Source: Heliocidaris erythrogramma
Lineage: Eukaryota > Echinodermata > Echinoidea > Camarodonta > Echinometridae
Reading direction: 5' to 3'
DNA length: 64,000 bases
Assembly (NCBI GenBank): GCA_025617745.1
Contig: CM046870.1
Span: forward strand, 4,221,285 to 4,285,284
Positions 44,760 to 54,949 of this stretch are shown here, piece after piece; positions within the stretch are counted from its first letter, which is position 1, and every line of letters begins with the position of its first letter. A program made the translations under genes and the position numbers. Below the pieces are notes generated by a model. The model searched no databases and was not told the DNA's origin. It worked only from the letters and a program-made list of their open reading frames with translations.

Positions 44760-45274
44760 GGTTCATGGAATAGCTCGTCACTAGGTGCTCAGAGAATTTT
44801 TGTGCTAAATTTGTATACATTACAGAAGCGCTCTATTACGCCAACTATTGTTGAATTCAGTAGAATTCATGCCACAGCGAGCAGTGAAGAAAACACCCCT
44901 ACAGATAGTGACGTATCAATCTGAAGTTGTCATACGAATGTTCTACGTGCTTTCATTTGTTGATGTAGATTGCCAAGCCTGTAGTCCGTCGATAGTCGAT
45001 TTTGGGCAAAACATTTATGTGAAAACTTGGGCGCAGCTACGCGCAGCCATCACTATCCGAGGGGCCCATTGTTCAATGCCCACGTGACTATGCAGCATTA
45101 ATTTCATTGAACTGAACAATGGTTGACGCAGTCGACGGTATTGAAATGACACCTCGTTTGTTCCAGGCCTTAGTGCACGTAATAGATAATTCTTTATGAC
45201 AAAAATCCATGGTTCATTCTGTCGCTTTAACTTTATCTGACTTCTTGGATTTACCTTTTTATTCACTGTAACAG

Positions 45275-45392
45275 GTGCAGAACTGCGGGTCTACCAGCAA
45301 CATTGGGCGGAGAAAGAGGGCGGATACCCCTCCGTTGTCCATCTCATTTACAGCCTATACCAATACAAACTCAACTGAGATAGAAAATAATT
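45275..45392 (+). CDS. Host exon 11: unknown segment with furin-type site
   Basis: The acceptor is ACTGTAACAG and the donor AATT|GTAAGT, phase 0 to 1. It encodes VQNCGSTSNIGRRKRADTPP, then LSISFTAYTNTNSTEIENN. GRRKR|AD fits the furin consensus R-x-K/R-R. N-glycosylation sequon NST. It completes the segment begun in exon 10. Confidence 0.8.
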
Positions 45393-45683
45393 GTAAGTTA
45401 AGTAAATTGGTATCCTTAATTCATGTGGTGGGTAGCATCTATTTTGTTATATTTAATATTTGGAACCGTGTGGGGTTTTTATCCTATGTCTTTATGTGTT
45501 GTTACATATACATGTATTTGGATATCTATAGGGTGTTAGCAAAACAGTAGCACAGTGATTTAGCAAACTCCAATAAGAATTCGCATGTTATGCTCAGTTA
45601 TACATTTCATTAAAATATCTTCCATTCTTCATTATCTGGTATTCAGTCCTTTTCCTCTATTCACATTTTTGTCTTTGTTACAG

Positions 45684-45872
45684 CCACAAATGTGACAGCA
45701 CCACTATCCTTTGAAGAAGTAACCATAGCTTTCGTGGGTCTCTCAGACAGCGGTGCCTTTTCCCTCGTCATTAATGGATCCCTGGTCGACCCTGCTACAG
45801 AACAGATCTCGGGGGAATTCAATACAACATGCCCGAATGGAACAGTAGCTACATCTTCAGAGGGTGAATGTG
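45684..45872 (+). CDS. Host exon 12: linker before the cysteine-rich modules
   Basis: The acceptor is TTTGTTACAG and the donor TGTG|GTATGT, phase 1 to 1. It encodes TNVTAPLSFEEVTIAFVGLS..GAFSLVINGSLVDP..EFNTTCPNGTVATSSEGEC. The sequons NVT, NGS, NTT and NGT suggest heavy N-glycosylation. The two cysteines near its end start the GCC2/GCC3 series. Confidence 0.82.
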
Positions 45873-45965
45873 GTATGTTTGTAGGCATGCTGTCAATGTG
45901 CCAATCCTAGTGTACCACAGAAGTCAATACTTGGACCAATCCTATTCACAATTAGGGTTGATAAC

Positions 45966-45977
45966 CCTTGGAATATT
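45966..45977. repeat. Target duplication of the palindromic SINE dimer, left copy
   Basis: CCTTGGAATATT recurs at 46609-46620, immediately after the insert. Confidence 0.75.
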
Positions 45978-46069
45978 TTAATTTATAAACAAATCTTTAG
46001 GCATTTTACTCCCAGTGTTAAAGATCGTATGCTCGATCTGTAATGAAAAACACAAGTCAGAAAAAATTG

Positions 46070-46141
46070 GAACCAGCAGGATTCGAACCTGTCATCTACT
46101 GCTTGCCGGGCAGCGACTTAACCACCAGGCTATTCTGGTTC
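46070..46141 (-). repeat. tRNA-like SINE head, left arm
   Basis: Inverse copy of 46410-46481 with about one difference (AATCCTGC for AATCCCGC on the minus strand). It sits in a SINE, not in a stand-alone tRNA context. Confidence 0.65.
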
Positions 46142-46409
46142 ACGGCCAAGTCACGATGAAACTAGAATCAAATACCCAAGATCCTCTTCTTTCTGACTCA
46201 TTAATATTCATTTTTAACGGTCCGCCGTGGACAATGTTTAGTAAACGAAGAAGCTTGACTGGGGAGGAACTTTTAATTTATAAACAAATCTTTAGGCTTA
46301 CTAACCTTACTAACCATTGTCCACGGCGGACCGTTAAAAATGAATATTAATGAGTCAGAAAGAAGAGGATCTTGGGTATTTGATTCTAGTTTCATCGTGA
46401 CTTGGCCGT

Positions 46410-46481
46410 GAACCAGAATAGCCTGGTGGTTAAGTCGCTGCCCGGCAAGCAGTAGATGACAGGTTCGAATCCCGCTGGTTC
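46410..46481 (+). repeat. tRNA-like SINE head, right arm
   Basis: 72 nt with a perfect 7-bp acceptor stem GAACCAG/CTGGTTC, A box TAGCCTGGTGG, anticodon stem CTGC/GCAG with loop CCGGCAA (position 34-36 GGC), and B box GGTTCGAATCC. The C at position 33 and the lack of CCA or terminator context argue for a SINE head, not a working tRNA gene. Confidence 0.65.
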
Positions 46482-46951
46482 CAATTTTTTCTGACTTGTG
46501 TTTTTCATTACAGATCGAGCATACGATCTTTAACACTGGGAGTAAAATGCCTAAAGATTTGTTTATAAATTAAAAGTTCCTCCCCAGTCAAGCTTCTTCG
46601 TTTACTAACCTTGGAATATTATTGTCAAATGATGTGCTGAACAAACCTAATTTGTTAGCAGTCATGACACTGGCGGAATTTTACGATATCTTTGGCATTA
46701 CCCACAAGGAAAAACGAGTTGCAACTGGTCCAGTTAAACCAGTCAAAGCCAACTGGTAACCCTGGAAATTGAAATGGGATAGTTGAATTCTAACTGGTCT
46801 AACTGGACCATTTAGAATTCAACTGGTCAAGCGATCAGACATTTTCTTACAGGTATTTTCATTTGTTCCCTGTAAGCGTGCCATTAAGTATGACAACTGT
46901 ACCACAAGCCCATTCATGGTTGCATTTTTAAAAATCGTATCTGCTCCTTAG

Positions 46952-47119
46952 CTCCATGCGCTCCAGGGACTCATCAAGGAACTGATAATAATGAAGAGGT
47001 TTGCAATCCTTGTCTGGCTGGTACCTACCAGAATGCCAGTGGACAAAGTAGTTGTATCCTCTGTCCTGGTGAACTGATCACGTTGGGCACATACTCAAGC
47101 AGTGTTACTGATTGTATCG
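46952..47119 (+). CDS. Host exon 13: GCC2/GCC3 module 1
   Basis: The acceptor is GCTCCTTAG and the donor ATCG|GTAAGT, phase 1 to 1. It encodes APCAPGTHQGTDNNEEVC, then NPCLAGTYQNASGQSSCILC and PGELITLGTYSSSVTDCI. C-x-P-C-x-x-G-T-Y-Q..G..S-C-x-x-C-P is the GCC2/GCC3 (ephrin-receptor-like) signature, as found in SVEP1 and SCUBE proteins. Confidence 0.9.
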
Positions 47120-47213
47120 GTAAGTCCAATGTTGTTTTTTCAAGGTTGCTCTAACATTTTATCTGGCGACAATTGCCCTAGCCTTTATTCTGTCAAAGAT
47201 ATAGTTAGGGTTG

Positions 47214-47438
47214 CAATAGACCGCTTAAGTAATGTATGCAAATTTTATACATACCTTTCAAACAAAGGTTGTTCTTGACAACCTGAAAACTTGCCGGACT
47301 TAGCAATAAGTAGTATGCAAACTGGATTCCAAGCATCGAGGCTCATTTATAAAAAGCAGGTTAATGGAATAGCTTGTCACTAGGTGCTCAGGGAAGAAAT
47401 TTGCATAAATTTGAATACATTACACAACCGGTCTATTG
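47214..47438. mobile_element. Intact MITE (225 bp), empty-site relative of 38624-44838
   Basis: TIRs are CAATAGACCGCTTAAGTAATG and, inverted, CAATAGACCGGTTGTGTAATG. The body aligns with the halves that flank DIRS copy 2, reading straight through GCTCATTTATAAAAAGCAGG, then TTAATGGAATAGCTTGTCA. Confidence 0.85.
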
Positions 47439-47535
47439 GGTGACATGTTTGGAACCTTGAGAATGTTTCCGCAATCACTCCGGACACGCATGGTAATATA
47501 GACGGGAGCCTTACATCTTACTCTGCGTTAAATAC

Positions 47536-47790
47536 AATGTGAAAGGTCTAGAGGTTAAGGCATTGGCGTTCTAAGCCAACAACCCGGTTTCGATTCCCGG
47601 CGGAGACAATTTTTCAGCCTTTGCAAAAATTTCAAAAAGGGAGGACAGCTCTGGGGAACTTTGATTTAAGTTACGCAACCATTATTCTCTCATTTCCTTT
47701 TCACATTGTATTTTTTTCCACGAGAGATGCCAAAGCTGTTGTATATGTTATTTCCTTACAATATTGTTAATGATTTTGTTAATTATAATG
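47536..47790 (+). repeat. tRNA-Arg(TCT)-type SINE, copy A
   Basis: The tRNA-like head is at 47536-47607: the anticodon arm TTGGC-GTTCTAA-GCCAA gives anticodon TCT, then a T-arm CGGTTTCGATTCCCG and 3' acceptor CGGAGAC. The 5' acceptor strand is degraded. The tail AGCCTTTGCAAAAATTTCAA, GGGAACTTTGATTTAAGTTA is shared with copy B. Confidence 0.75.
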
Positions 47791-47953
47791 TATACATGTA
47801 TCTCAAAGCATTCGCTTGGATCCAGCTGAGGCACGCGGCTTGTCTTTGTTAAAAACTCACCTGCCCCCGACAAAGGAATTAATTAATTAATAAGGTTGAA
47901 GATTTGTCAATCTGTCGGTCAGTTGAATCTGGTGTCGCCGAAACCACTAACCC

Positions 47954-48676
47954 GTCTCCGTGGTCTAGTGGTTAAGGCAATAGAGAGTTTTCGATTTGCA
48001 CGTTCACTAGTGGACTGTGACGTATGTGGTCATTTCTTGAAGCAGGGTTGACGAGGCACGCAGATGTTATTTATTACCTTTTCGATTTCACACGACAACA
48101 TACACTCAGGTATAGTGACGTCATCTCCATGCATACTGTATGCTGCAACAGATTGGCGATGCATAAATAAAATGTGTTCATTTTATGGATTATTCTGCAA
48201 CAATTTCGATTTAAGGGAAATCACAGGCAAGAGAATGTGATAGTTTTAGAGAACTCTCTCCGCTTGCAGAATCAAGTCACTTGGGTCCATTTTGTGACTT
48301 CTAATGTGGTGTTTTGTATAGCGTTTACCAAAGATCGCGCCACCGCCGTCACAGTTTCTGAACGACGGCAAAACAAGGGTGTACACGTTCTAGAAATCTG
48401 CAACGAACGATGAGCTCGTCAATGCGCATGCGCACTGCTTCAAAAATGACCGCTTACGTCGCATTCCACTGGTGAACGTGCAAAGCCAACGACCCGGGTT
48501 CGATTCCCGGCGGAGACATTTTTTTAGCCTTTGCAAAAATCTCAAAAAGAGAGGACAGCTGTGGGGAACTTTGATTTATGTTACGCAACCATCATTCCCT
48601 CATTTCCTTTAACATTGTATTTATTTCCACGAGAGTTGCCAAAGCTGTTGTATATGTTTTTTCCTTACAATATTTT
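47954..48676 (+). repeat. tRNA-Arg-type SINE, copy B, interrupted
   Basis: The 5' head is at 47954-47984 (GTCTCCGTGGTCTAGTGGTT, AAGGC) and the 3' head at 48485-48517 (GCCAACGACCCGGGTTCGAT, then CGGAGAC). Acceptor strands GTCTCCG/CGGAGAC pair perfectly. The tail matches copy A and ends in (AT)n at 48675-48698. The middle is replaced by a TIR element. The 5' anticodon stem and loop are missing. Confidence 0.75.
47995..48484. mobile_element. TIR element inserted in SINE copy B
   Basis: The ends TTTGCACGTTCACTAGTGGA..GTGGTCATTTCTTGAAGCA and, inverted, TTTGCACGTTCACCAGTGGA..GCGGTCATTTTTGAAGCA give TIRs of about 50 bp. The interior has a small open frame (48174-48413) with no recognised motif. Confidence 0.72.
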
Positions 48677-48729
48677 ATATATATATATATATATATATTC
48701 ATTAGTTTTTAATGTTTGTTTGCAAACAG

Positions 48730-48900
48730 TTGCATGTTCTGCAGGGTTCTACCATGATAAATTCTCCGGGGATGCTTCAATTTGCTCACCCTGCCCTCTT
48801 AATACCTTCCAAGATAGCAAGGGACATGAAAGGTGCACTCCTTGCCCTGTAAACCTTGTTACACTTCAGATCGGATCATCGGAAGAAGACGATTGCGTTT
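48730..48900 (+). CDS. Host exon 14: GCC2/GCC3 module 2
   Basis: The acceptor is TGCAAACAG and the donor GTTT|GTAAGC, phase 1 to 1. It encodes ACSAGFYHDKFSGDASICSP, then CPLNTFQDSKGHERCTPCPV. Same cysteine pattern as exons 13 and 15. The acceptor lies just past the SINE copy B tail and an (AT)n run. Confidence 0.9.
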
Positions 48901-49561
48901 GTAAGCATTAATATGGATTTCATCCCCTTTCATGCCATGGGCTCAAATCCCACCCTAGAATTTTAGTGGTGAACAATGTGAGGGCTCCAAGACAAGTACC
49001 CTTATTGTGAAGTTTATTCCCAGTGAATGAATTTTGCTCCTGAATTAACAGTGCATTTATGAATCAAAATTATACAATTGAAAGTTTAGTTCTGATAATT
49101 GTTCAAAAACTTTCAGGCACAGAATTGGATAATAACAAAATGAAGGATGGGTGTTTTCATTCTGATTGATCTCGCTAAAGTAAAATGTGTCATTGATAAC
49201 AACCCCATTGGTCATCATGATCAACAATAACATGGTACTATACAAATATGCATGGTAATGTTTTGTCTTTTGTAACACAAGGCTTCATTTTCTAGTGCAG
49301 GCTAGATATTAAAGGATCACGGATGTGAAAGGTTAAAACTTTATTTCTTTGAGGAGGGCATTTCTGGTAAATCTAAAACTTCTAAGTACATGTACCTTCC
49401 ATTCAAATGTCAATAATAAAGAAAGCTGAGTGAAATATGCAGAAACCTGAGACTATCAATAGGTTTCTTATCATGATCAAAGATTCAGAAGGGCTTGATA
49501 TTTTCCCGAATTTCTGAAAAATTTAGTTTTCTTACAACAAACTTCTGATTATGTTTTGCAG
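48901..49561. other. Intron 14, first part
   Basis: No recognised element. The decayed exon copy begins at 49562. Confidence 0.5.
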
Positions 49562-49645
49562 TGGTATGTGAAGCATAATTTTTTGTAGATCTGTACAACA
49601 TTGGCAACCCAGTATGTAGCCCTTGCTCACTGAATACATAATAAG
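49562..49645 (+). pseudogene. Decayed duplicate of host exon 15
   Basis: After an acceptor-like TTTTGCAG, the sequence TATGTGAAGCATAATTTTTT, then GTAGATCTGTACAACATT and CCAGTATGTAGCCCTTGCTC, matches the first 85 bp of exon 15. It contains two frame stops (GCA TAA where exon 15 has GCA GGA, and ACA TAA where exon 15 has ACA TAC), and the rest of the exon and its donor are missing. Confidence 0.8.
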
Positions 49646-49710
49646 GAAACATTATGTTATGTAATTACTTAATAAACTTTTGATTCTGTTTTTATTTGTA
49701 TTTTTTCTAG

Positions 49711-49884
49711 TGATATGTGAAGCAGGATTCTTCGTAGATCTGTACAACATTAGTGATCCAGTCTGTACCCCTTGTCCTCTGAATACATACAAGGAAGAAG
49801 AAGGATCTGAGGAGGTGTGTACAAACTGTTCCGAAGGCTACATCACTCTTAACCGAAGCTCTACTAACCAAACCGACTGCATTG
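49711..49884 (+). CDS. Host exon 15: GCC2/GCC3 module 3
   Basis: The acceptor is TTTTTTCTAG and the donor ATTG|GTAAGA, phase 1 to 1. It encodes ICEAGFFVDLYNISDPVCTP, then CPLNTYKEEEGSEEVCTNCS, EGYITLNRSSTNQTDCI. Sequons NIS, NCS, NRS and NQT. It is the last extracellular module before the membrane exon. Confidence 0.9.
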
Positions 49885-51835
49885 GTAAGACATACTTCAC
49901 ACTGTTTTTTTTTTTAATCCCTTGACTATTGAATTCAGTCATTCACATAAGGTTAATACGGTGACCATCTTAGTTCGCCTAGGCAATGGGTTAAAAATTA
50001 CTGATCAAACTGCAGTGCAAAGTTTACATGGGTCAAAAGTAAATACAGCCTCGCTTAAGTCGACATCGCATGTGTCGAATAGTCGCTTAAGTCGATGAAA
50101 ATAAAAATCCCAATTTATCCTCATAGACTTACGTCAATTAATTTCCTGTATAAGTCGATATTTGTAAGTCGATTAATCGCCTAAGTCGATCAAATTCCCA
50201 GAAGAGTTCCGAAGAAACACATTGAATTCACACAGCACAAGTCGAATGTGTATCCAATCACTGTCGAAAGCATCACAAACACCAATCGATTTTGTTTAAA
50301 TCGACTCCAGACTTGCTGGCGCGTTCTATTCCATTCTTATCTCCGCGCTCTCTCTCCCTCCCCCTTACTTATCCCCTCGTTGTTATTCTCCCTTCAACCT
50401 TTTCGATCGAAAGAGGCTTGATACAATAGATTTACAACCACTCTTTACCTCAAAATGAAACTTCATTTATACTCTGTAGTTATGTACATGTATGAAATTG
50501 CAGGTTGAAAATCCAGTAATTACAACACACCGGTGTACAGGATGAATTAGGAAGGGTTTCCATCGCTGACACGAACTTCGTTCGACAAATTATCTCATCA
50601 GCAAACTCATATAAGCAAACGTTCTTCGCATGTACGCGTGCCGAAAGGACGCGTGTGGGTAAATCCTATATATAAATGCGGTGTGATTGGTTCATTATCG
50701 GCAAGTTCATTCGAGCTTCGCACTGCAACTGAATGAGTAAACATTTGGCGCGAAAACTAGCGTATATTCTGCGCATGTGCTGGTCAATCGCGGTAAAACT
50801 ACAGCGCTATGATTGGTCTAATATCGGCAAATTTGGTTCAACTTCGCCTAGCAACTGAATATCATTTAAGTCACGTGCCGCGTAAAGGGGTTAGATGGGG
50901 GCGATGCCTTATGTTCGTGATGTTATTGGCTGCTTGGTGTTACTAATTTAGGCCCAGAATAATAGAGGCAACATTGTTCCTTAGTTAGCTAGCTAGAATG
51001 ACGTAATCGTGCGGCGTCGAGTAATAAGGGAGGCCTCCCGTGGGAATGAAAAATATTTTGGAATCAGAATAGGGCCTACGCGTTATCTGAAATCCAATAC
51101 ATTTCGTACAATATTTGAAACGTTTAAAAAGCCATTTATATATCAACATTAGCTATTGAAATTGTACTTTAACAGATCATCATGATAATTAAAATATACG
51201 AATATTCAATCTGTATAAAGCACGTCGTTGTATATATTCCGTGTTCAAAGAAAATAAATTTGATTCATTATTTCAGTTAATATCGTTAACGAGAGATCTT
51301 GAAAATAGCAGAATTCATGCATTTCGTAACAATACATTTTTTCAGCCTCGTTAGAGAACGATAATGATCATCTTGATAATTAAAATAAAATGAATATATC
51401 TATTCTTTATAAAGCACGTCGTTGTATGTTTCCGTCTTGAAACAAATAACTTTGATTAATTATTTCGATGAATATTGTTAGTAGGAGATTTTAAATAGCA
51501 AAATTACTGAGTTAACTCATGCATCTGGTGAAAACATTTCAACAGGATGTGCTTCGTCGTGAAAAGCTATATAAATTGTACTTTAACAGAAACACATCAC
51601 AATACGTTTCAGTCCTTCATCATGAACACTGATTTTCAAACATATCATCAAAAAGCACGCATCTGAATTATGATTATATCGTCGTTAGAGCAAAAAGACT
51701 TCAGGAACCCTTTTTTATTCATATCGCTCACGACCACCCGAAACTGATAGGCCGTCGGAAAGTACACATTTTGATGACGATGATAAGAAAACCAACCTCC
51801 TCTTTCTAAAAGAAAAATAATGTAGTTGTAACGCA

Positions 51836-52005
51836 ATTTACTGCAATAAATTATATATACCTACCTATTATGCCTGTAGTCTTGACTACGGGACCCCTTC
51901 GAGAATTTAACACACATGAGTCACAATATTGTGCGCACCCCCCGTAATCCTATTGTCCCCTTCGCCACTCACGCGCGTCAACACGCTACGGCCATCTTCC
52001 TCTTT
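51836..52005. repeat. DIRS copy 3 left terminal repeat
   Basis: 51852-52005 is the inverse of 57028-57180 with almost no mismatch (ACTCACGCGCGTCAACACGC, GGGGTCCCGTAGTCAAGACT in the right copy). Confidence 0.92.
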
Positions 52006-52423
52006 CTTGCTCGCCCCCGACGAGATAGGACGTATAGTCAGAGCGCTCCTGAAATCAGGTCGTATAGTATCCTTTAGTTGCGCTTTTTCGCACATTTAAA
52101 GCACTTTTAGGTACCTATATTCGCTTAGATTATAGTACTGTGTGTTTTAGTAGTCACTTTTGCCGATTGCAAGGGATTTTTGATATCCTTTTCTTGGCAT
52201 TTATTTTTCCCTTTCACGGTCAGCCCCACGTAGATATTTCTGTTTGCGGGTGTTCCGTTTGTCACCGAGCCTTTGGGTTCGGTGTTTGTTCTTACGGTTT
52301 TTTGGCTGTGAAAATCTTTTGTGCGTATCTCCCAAATAAATTTTACTTTTATTTTACTGCATTCAGTTGAAGTATTTCTTATTTTGAAAAGTATACTTTA
52401 TTGTCTGCTTTATTGCAGTGGTA

Positions 52424-54700
52424 TGAATTCGGAAGAAGAAGCAGCTAGGTCACGGAGACCTGCTTCTTCCGAAGAGTCGTCTAGCAAGACGACTCGGCCT
52501 TCCAGAACTCTCCCGAGTACTTCGGTACATGGGGGAGGGAGGAGGGCTAAGGGTAAGTTGCCTAGTGGTGTTTCCTTGCAGAGTTTGCCAGTCTCGGAGC
52601 TTGCGGCTTCGGGACGGGTGGCGTTAACTGAGTCGGGATTGTCAACTCCGAAGCCCTTGGTTTCGGGGTGGGTGGCGTCAGATTCTAGTGGTTTGGATAT
52701 CTAGCGAATCCAATCCCCCGGTCGCTGAGACCAGAGGGGGGGGGGGGGGGGGTTGTTTCCCGTACGGTAGCGTTCACTCGCTCTGATCCGTTAGGGGAGA
52801 CGCGCCCCACTACTGCAGGGCAACCCACGGGCTTAGTCCATGTTGGTCTGGGTTCTCAAACCCTAGCCCACGTGCTAACGCCATATGGGGGAACGAGTAC
52901 TTTCTGGGCTGTCTCAGGTGCCAGCTGATGGGAATGCTCGAGCTAACAATTATGGACGCTCTTCGGAGCAACAGGTGTTTTCACCTGAGTGCGTGACTAC
53001 TAGTGCTCCCCTATTGCTGCTTTCGAGCGGTCCAATAGCGGGTTCACACGCCTTTAGTAGTCATCGGGCACATACCGAGTCATCTCGGTCTGCCCACGCA
53101 CTGGGAGCTTTTAGCTCCCAACCCATGGCTACTGCATCTTCTTGCTTAGCCAATATGGGTGATTTGGGCGATTCTCTAGGCTTACGCCATGAGCGCTCCA
53201 ATCCCTTTATGGGAAGTGAACGTCCCTCCGCGGAGGGATCAGTTCGAAGCGGCTTCGGAGATCCGAACGAATCCGATTAAGCGTTCTAACAAAAGGGTTT
53301 CGGCTACGACTCTTGTCGAGCCAGCCAAGAAAAAGGCCAAGAAGAAGGCAAAAAGGCTTTGCCGGCCTCTTGCCCGTCTGGCCTGGCTAACCCAGCTAGC
53401 TCCTCTCAAGCTTTTGCTCAGAATCAGGGTTGGTCCTTTGTACCGGCTACTTCAACCCTGACTTCTGTCCCTATTCAGGGGTCTGACTTTGAGACTAATC
53501 AGCCTTTTGTGTTGGATTCGTCTTTGTCTGAGTCGGTTTCGCATGTGCCTCCTATTCCCGCGGCCCTTGGGGCGCCGCTGGGCGAGGAGACTTTCGTTAA
53601 ACCATGCGGGGCTCTGCCTGCTGAGGCCTTTGTTAGCGTTCCTTTGTCTCTTTCCACTCGGGTGGAACCAGATTTGGAGGTGGCCTCTCAAGCTTCGTTT
53701 TCTGAATCGCTTGGGCAGGCGGAGTCTCAATCGCTCGCCCTCTGTGGGGTGGAAGCGATTGCTTTGTTGTCCAGATATCTCTCTGAATTTTAGTCAACCC
53801 GCGCGCAGGGTTCGACTTCGCGTTGGTTTAAGCAGCGGGATTCCTGCTGAGTCCTTTGTTGGCGTTCTTTTGCCGGGTCATCCCGGTCCGCCCTTGCTCT
53901 GGGCGCCTTGGCGTCCGGCCCATGGCTGTTGCATCTCCTTGCTCGGCCGATATGGGTAATTGGTGCGCGTCTTTGGGTTCAATACCCTCAGCGCACTTCT
54001 CCCATAAAGGGAGGTGAGCGTCCCTCAGCGGAGGGTTCGGTTCGTGTTCCCGAAGGGCTTCGGGGATCCGAACGAAACCGAATAAACGCTCTGAAAAGCG
54101 GGTTTCGACTTAGGCTCTTTTTGGGCCAATCAGAAGCCTAGGGAAGGGGCTAAAAGAGGCAAGGCTTTGCCTGCCTCTTGCCCATCGGGTTTAGCTAACC
54201 CTCCGGTCTCTCAAGCTGAGATGTTCAGTGTGAGATGGGCTTTGCCCAGACTCAGGGTTGGTCCCTTGTACCAGGATTCACATCCCCTGCTCTTGTCCCT
54301 TTTTTGGGTCGGACATCGAGACTAATTAGCCTTTTATGGTTTATTCTTTGTCTGTGATGGGGTCACATGCGCCTCCTAGTCTCGCAGCCTCGGGGCTCCG
54401 TCGGGTGAGGAGGCTTATGGCGGTTCATGCGTGAATCCGACTGTTTCGGCCTTTGTTCGTGATTCTTTGTCACGATCATTTCAGGCGGATCCAGTTTTGG
54501 AAGCGGCCTCTCAAGCTTCGGTTTCCGAATCGCTGGGGCAGGCAGAGCCTTAGTTGCTCTCCCTTTGTGGGGTAGAAGCGATTGCTTTGTTCTAAACTTT
54601 CCCTGACTTTTAGTCAACCCGCGCGCAGGGTTCGACTTTGCTTGGGTTCAGGCAGCGGGATTCCTCCGAGCGTATTTCTCTTGCGGAGGTTTCTAGCTGG
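52424..54700 (+). pseudogene. gag: DIRS copy 3 gag with large tandem duplication
   Basis: ATG at 52424 (MNSEEEAARSRR) follows an acceptor-like GCTTTATTGCAG. The first frame ends at 52704, a G18 run follows at 52737-52754, and the frame reopens at 52885-53280. KPAKKKAKKKAKRL is the basic stretch and PPIPAALGAPLGEE the shared motif (53548-53590). SQASFSESLGQAESQSLALCGVE...YLSEF ends at 53793. A second, more decayed round of the same sequence follows at 53850-54640. Confidence 0.75.
53040..54640 (+). repeat. About 820-bp tandem duplication in DIRS copy 3 gag
   Basis: TAGTCAACCCGCGCGCAGGG occurs at 53791 and 54611. CCCATGGCTACTGCATC (53122) matches CCCATGGCTGTTGCATC (53920). GATCCGAACGAATCCGATTA matches GATCCGAACGAAACCGAATA. 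The spacing is about 800-820 bp, with indels between units. Confidence 0.88.
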
Positions 54701-54949
54701 ATTTTGGACGCATTGAAGCGGTGCTTCTTTTGAGCGTCATGTTTGGTTGGCAGTGGTCATAGTTTTCCACTGCAGCTGCCTCGGTCATGTACCGTCGCAG
54801 AGTATTGGTTGGTGGCTGTCTTCGTTCCTTTCTCCCCGCTTGGGAGGCCATCTCCGGGGACGCTTTTGTTCTCTTTGACGGACGAGACGGATTCTTCATA
54901 GATCTGTCCGCCCCGCTCCCCGGAGGTGCTATAGGAACTCGGTCACCTC

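Larger units (their letters stand above)
38624..44838. mobile_element. MITE split by DIRS copy 2
   Basis: The left part 38624-38771 and right part 44760-44838 together align with the intact element at 47214-47438. The outer TIRs are TAATAGACCGCTTCGGTAATG and, inverted, TAATAGAGCGCTTCTGTAATG. Rejoining the parts gives about 227 bp, close to the 225 bp of the intact relative. Confidence 0.82.
45978..46608. mobile_element. Palindromic dimer of a tRNA-derived SINE
   Basis: Arms 45980-46240 and 46305-46572 are near-identical inverse copies. The open frames on opposite strands encode almost the same residues. The centre (46243-46296) is itself inverse to the right end (46555-46608). Each arm contains a tRNA-like head. 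A 12-bp direct repeat flanks the whole, so it inserted as one unit or was copied by template switching at one site. Confidence 0.82.

Noticed and set aside
46410-46481. A functional tRNA gene
   Set aside because: The cloverleaf is fairly good, but it lies inside a duplicated SINE, position 33 is C and not T, and no terminator-proximal T-run closes it.
46015-46536. Two 'proteins' of about 87-111 residues with the same sequence on opposite strands
   Set aside because: They are translations of the two arms of the palindromic SINE dimer, including tRNA-like sequence.
50200-51830. Additional host exons in intron 15
   Set aside because: No segment has paired acceptor and donor with an open phase-1 frame and a cysteine pattern. 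Exon 15 joins exon 16 in phase without one.
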